Part shown: positions 6,922 to 9,582 of the stretch, piece after piece
How positions within the stretch are numbered: position 1 is the stretch's first letter
Layout: the number at the start of each line of letters is the position of its first letter
Source of the DNA: Anaerolineaceae bacterium 46_22
Lineage (GTDB): Bacteria; Chloroflexota; Anaerolineae; Anaerolineales; Anaerolineaceae
DNA: 9,582 bases
Reading direction: 5' to 3'
NCBI GenBank assembly: GCA_001508595.1
Contig: LGHA01000036.1
Span: 1-9,582, forward strand
Translations under genes and position numbers: made by a program
Notes under the pieces: generated by a model
What the model was told of the DNA's origin: nothing
The model's input: the letters and a program-made list of their open reading frames with translations, nothing else
Database searches by the model: none

Positions 6922-7926
6922 ATGGCAAAACGCCAACGTGAAGATGAAAGCAGGTTCGAAAAGATTCGAGCCTACCGGCAAACAAGCCGAAAGAATACAC
7001 CGCAATCACCCTATGTGAGCAGTGCCACGCGCAAACAAACCAAGCGTAAGGTGCCTGTTACGAGGCGCACCATGCCAAGCGCCCCTATGGTAAAACGCCA
7101 GGGACGAAAGGTTAACGTGCCCCTGCGAACAAAAGGTGCAGAGCTGCAGCTGCCAGCATTCCCACAGCTTCAGTTGGGATGGCGCTTCATTTCGGGTGCG
7201 ATCTTCTTCCTTTCACTGGCTGTTGTGTTTAGCTTCACAAGCCTCGACGCGTTTGAAATTTCTACAATCAATCTTAAAGGCAGTCATAGGTTAGGCGCAG
7301 AAGCCATTCTTTCCCAGGTTGACCTGGTTGGCAAAGCCATTATCAGCATCAAGCCTGAAGACATAATACAGGAAATTACAGAGAGCTTCCCGAGCGTGAA
7401 ATCCGTGAAGGTCTCTGCAGGTTTGCCCGCATCCGTCAACATCCAGGTTGTGGAACGAGACCCGATCATCCTCTGGCAATCTGAGGAAATGCCCCTGTGG
7501 ATTGATGCAGAGGGTGTCACATTCCCGGTCAGGGGAGAGGCTGAAACAATCTTAACCGTTGTAGCCAATGGAAACCCACCTGAAATTGTAAAAACCGAAA
7601 CGGAAGAAACCACAGAAGAAGATGAGAAAATTTCAAGCCTTCTTATACCAAATTACCCAAAAACCACCCTTGAATTCATTCACGGCATGCTTGCCCTGAG
7701 CGAATACCTGCCTGAAGACACCTACTTGCAGTACGACCCCCAATTTGGATTGGGCTGGCAGGATCCAAGGGGTTGGCTGGTTTACTTTGGAAGTAATACT
7801 TCAGAAATAGACATAAAACTTGCAGAATACGAAACAATCATCTCAACATTGCAGGCTGAGAACCGCCAACCTGCTTTAATCAGTCTGGAATTTCTGCATT
7901 CACCTTTTTATCGAATGGAGCCGTAA
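6922..7926 (+). CDS. ftsQ: Cell division protein FtsQ/DivIB
   Basis: Bitopic membrane protein that bridges the cytoplasmic ring and the extracytoplasmic division enzymes with FtsL/FtsB-type partners. The 334 residues comprise a long basic cytoplasmic tail (1-86; 22 Lys/Arg against 4 acidic residues in the first 71), one membrane helix (about 88-107, FISGAIFFLSLAVVFSF), a POTRA domain (about 111-179, from FEISTINLKGSHRL to NIQVVERDP) and a beta domain starting with the WIDAEGVTFPV strand (193-203), which resembles the xDxxGxxF pattern of FtsQ. An acidic, low-complexity stretch (about 223-236, TETEETTEEDEK) interrupts the beta domain, and the rest continues to a GWLVYFG strand (284-290). ATG 6922 lies 1 nt after the ddl stop with only a purine-rich upstream (AAGAGAG, 6902-6908). 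Primary sequence is poorly conserved in this family, so the call rests on architecture, POTRA pattern and position before ftsA. Confidence 0.9.
   Translation: MAKRQREDESRFEKIRAYRQTSRKNTPQSPYVSSATRKQTKRKVPVTRRTMPSAPMVKRQGRKVNVPLRTKGAELQLPAFPQLQLGWRFISGAIFFLSLAVVFSFTSLDAFEISTINLKGSHRLGAEAILSQVDLVGKAIISIKPEDIIQEITESFPSVKSVKVSAGLPASVNIQVVERDPIILWQSEEMPLWIDAEGVTFPVRGEAETILTVVANGNPPEIVKTETEETTEEDEKISSLLIPNYPKTTLEFIHGMLALSEYLPEDTYLQYDPQFGLGWQDPRGWLVYFGSNTSEIDIKLAEYETIISTLQAENRQPALISLEFLHSPFYRMEP
7917..7920 (+). promoter_or_regulatory. Shine-Dalgarno site of ftsA
   Basis: GGAG 8 nt before ATG 7929, placed in the last codons of ftsQ. It supports the ATG 7929 start, two bases after the ftsQ stop. Confidence 0.65.
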
Positions 7927-7928
7927 GT

Positions 7929-9158
7929 ATGGAAGAGCCAATTATTGTCGGAATCGACATCGGAACCAGTAAAATATGCACCTTGGTTGCCAGAGTTGAA
8001 GAGGGCAGCAACTTACGTATCCTTGGGGTGGGAATCGAGCCTTCTCAGGGGTTACGAAAGGGAACGGTTGTCGATCTCAACGCATCAGCCTCTGCTGTAT
8101 CCCGCTCAGTCGAAAAAGCAGAGCGAACATCGGGTTTTGAGATCAATGCAGCTTTGGTCAGCCTGGCGGGGTCGCATGTCTCGTCCATCAACAGCCGGGG
8201 TGTGGTTGGCATCACCGGCGGCATTGTGGACCACGAAGACATTGACCGTGCCCTTGACGCTGCACAGGCAGTTGCCATCCCCCACAATCGAGAAATTATC
8301 CATGTTATTCAAAGAGGTTTTATTATTGACGGTCAGGATGGCATTCGTACACCTAACGGCATGCACGGTTTCCGTCTGGAAGTAGAAGCACATATCATCA
8401 CAGCTTCTTCTTCAACGGTTGAGAACCTGCGTCAATGCGTCGGAGCTTCCGGAATCGAAGTCTCACAATTTGTCCTCAACCCTCTTGCATCCGGAGAGAT
8501 TGTCCTTTCAGAAACCGAACGACAGATGGGTGTTGCTGTTGTTGATATTGGCGGCGGGACAACGGACATGGCAATTTATATCGACGGCGATGTCTGGCAT
8601 ACCATGGTCCTGCCCGTAGGCGGCAACCTGGTCACTTCAGATATTGCCCATGGTCTGCGCTTGCCAATCTCACAGGCGGAGGAGATCAAACTCAAATTCG
8701 GTCATGCACAACAATCAGCAGTCAGCTCTGAAGAGCAATTTACGGTGAGAAGCTTTGGCGGAGATGCACCAACCCGCATTAACCGCTCAGAATTGGCTAA
8801 CATCATTGAAGCTCGCATGGAAGAGATTTTCTACCTCGTGCTGCAGGAAATTCGCCGATCAGGATATGATGGTCTGCTGCCAGCTGGCGTCGTGCTCACA
8901 GGCGGGTCGAGTTTAATGCCCGGCTGCCGTCAACTGGCATCCCAGGTGATGGGTTTGCCTGCACGGATTGCCAAGCCTCAGAACATGGTCGGTCTGACAG
9001 ACCAGCTTGATTCTCCGGCTTATGCAACCAGCGTTGGATTGCTCGAGTGGGCATTGCTAATGAGCGAGGCTGATCAGTATATTGAACGGCGTGGGCCAAA
9101 AACATCCACTGATTGGACGGAAAAATTAAGGGATTTACTCAGGCGCTTATTGCCATGA
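7929..9158 (+). CDS. ftsA: Cell division protein FtsA
   Basis: Actin-like ATPase that tethers FtsZ filaments to the inner membrane and recruits later division proteins. The 409 residues are typical. Nucleotide-binding signatures: phosphate-1 loop GIDIGTSK (8-15), phosphate-2 loop DIGGGTTD (206-213) and adenosine motif LTGGSSLMPG (323-332). The FtsA-specific 1C/SHS2 subdomain replaces actin subdomain 1B (about 85-165; includes GGIVDHEDIDRAL at 98-109). The last residues (about 396-408, WTEKLRDLLRRLL) form an amphipathic helix with Leu on one face and Arg/Lys on the other, the expected membrane-targeting sequence. This distinguishes it from MreB, DnaK and pilus PilM. It starts 2 nt after ftsQ and precedes ftsZ, the classic order. 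No anomaly seen. Confidence 0.97.
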   Translation: MEEPIIVGIDIGTSKICTLVARVEEGSNLRILGVGIEPSQGLRKGTVVDLNASASAVSRSVEKAERTSGFEINAALVSLAGSHVSSINSRGVVGITGGIVDHEDIDRALDAAQAVAIPHNREIIHVIQRGFIIDGQDGIRTPNGMHGFRLEVEAHIITASSSTVENLRQCVGASGIEVSQFVLNPLASGEIVLSETERQMGVAVVDIGGGTTDMAIYIDGDVWHTMVLPVGGNLVTSDIAHGLRLPISQAEEIKLKFGHAQQSAVSSEEQFTVRSFGGDAPTRINRSELANIIEARMEEIFYLVLQEIRRSGYDGLLPAGVVLTGGSSLMPGCRQLASQVMGLPARIAKPQNMVGLTDQLDSPAYATSVGLLEWALLMSEADQYIERRGPKTSTDWTEKLRDLLRRLLP

Positions 9159-9214
9159 GTTAATTTGAAATAAACATTTTATCAATCTTTAGCATCAAGA
9201 ACAGGAGTCAAACA
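9159..9214 (+). other. AT-rich leader between ftsA and ftsZ, possible weak ftsZ promoter
   Basis: The only real intergenic gap in the window, 56 nt and clearly more AT-rich than the genes around it. A TTGAAA at 9165-9170 resembles a -35 box; the best downstream partner is TAGCAT at 9190-9195 with a long 19 nt spacer, so the promoter match is poor. No hairpin of terminator type is seen. It may act mainly as a ribosome-loading leader for ftsZ. Confidence 0.3.
9203..9207 (+). promoter_or_regulatory. Shine-Dalgarno site of ftsZ
   Basis: AGGAG 7 nt before ATG 9215, in an unstructured A-rich context. It fits the high translation expected of FtsZ and fixes the start. Confidence 0.8.
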
Positions 9215-9582
9215 ATGGAAAAGAATTTCAACCCAGAATCATTTGCACGAATTAAAGTCGTTGGTGTGGGCGGCGGCGGCTGCAATGCCGTCAACAGGAT
9301 GATCGATGAAGGTCTGACCGGCATCGAATTCATCTCCGTAAATACCGATGCACAGGCTTTGCAATTTTCAAAAGCAAAAGTCCGTGTGCGGATCGGTGAA
9401 AAATCAACACGAGGCTTGGGCGCAGGCGGCGACCCCCGTATCGGTCGCGTCGCAGCTGAAGAATCTGCTGAAGAATTGTACGAGGTGCTCAAGGGCAGTG
9501 ATATGGTCTTTGTCACCGCAGGTCTTGGCGGCGGCACCGGCACAGGGGCAGCACCCATCATTGCTCAAATTGCCAAGGAAAT
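9215..9582 (+). CDS. ftsZ: Cell division protein FtsZ, N-terminal part only
   Basis: Tubulin-like GTPase that forms the cytokinetic ring. The frame is open to the window end, giving about 122 residues of a family that is usually 350-450, so the T7 loop and the C-terminal FtsA-binding peptide are not visible. Seen: a short N-terminal arm ([13 protein letters not shown]), the first GTP-binding loop [14 protein letters not shown] (about 16-29), the [10 protein letters not shown] segment (about 40-49), the [12 protein letters not shown] loop (about 67-78) and the tubulin signature [10 protein letters not shown] (about 104-113). Start ATG 9215 is supported by a strong SD. All visible residues are canonical. 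Confidence 0.97.
   Translation, partial: MEKNFNPESFARIKVVGVGGGGCNAVNRMIDEGLTGIEFISVNTDAQALQFSKAKVRVRIGEKSTRGLGAGGDPRIGRVAAEESAEELYEVLKGSDMVFVTAGLGGGTGTGAAPIIAQIAKE

Noticed and set aside
9125..9200. Rho-independent terminator after ftsA
   Set aside because: No GC-rich stem followed by a T run is present; the AT-rich bases do not form a convincing hairpin.
9208..9561. Antisense open frame of 117 codons over ftsZ
   Set aside because: It mirrors a strongly conserved ftsZ coding region, shows no family motif and would oppose the operon. It is a codon-bias shadow.
1..9582. A hidden mobile element, defence system or CRISPR array
   Set aside because: Genes are contiguous, conserved and in standard order, with no terminal repeats, integrase, spacer pattern or base-composition shift.

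Overview
The window is a stretch of a bacterial dcw (division and cell wall) cluster. All ten recognisable genes lie on the + strand, packed almost without gaps: murD (5' end cut off), ftsW, murG, a CvpA-like membrane protein gene, murC, murB, ddl, ftsQ/divIB, ftsA and ftsZ (3' end cut off). No rRNA, tRNA, mobile element, CRISPR array or convincing terminator is visible.

Organism: base composition is balanced by eye. Several sequence peculiarities suggest Chloroflexota, perhaps class Anaerolineae: an aberrant MurG acceptor domain, MurD motifs NDSIAT and SPGGTSFDEF, and a CvpA-like gene between murG and murC. This rests on remembered family sequences, not on a search, and is moderate confidence at best.

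Layout: positions 1-5817 hold cytoplasmic muropeptide synthesis (murD, murC, murB), the lipid II glycosyltransferase (murG), the septal glycan polymerase (ftsW) and a small multi-pass membrane protein. Positions 5814-6920 encode D-alanine-D-alanine ligase, which supplies the terminal dipeptide. Positions 6922-9582 encode the divisome parts FtsQ, FtsA and FtsZ. Junctions are very tight: 22 nt overlap (murD/ftsW), 65 nt overlap (ftsW/murG), 4 nt (murG/cvpA-like), 1 nt (cvpA-like/murC), 4 nt (murC/murB), 1 or 4 nt (murB/ddl), then gaps of 1 nt (ddl/ftsQ) and 2 nt (ftsQ/ftsA). The only real intergenic space is 56 nt before ftsZ. This pattern implies one long transcript with translational coupling, with ftsZ possibly having some independent control.

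Together the genes make UDP-MurNAc-pentapeptide precursors, convert lipid I to lipid II, polymerise glycan at the septum and place the cytokinetic ring. Most of the window is a conventional, conserved locus. The most unusual signals are a MurG whose donor-binding residues are conserved while nearly all the usual acceptor-side residues are replaced, and the long out-of-frame ftsW/murG overlap. I found no previously undescribed multi-gene system.
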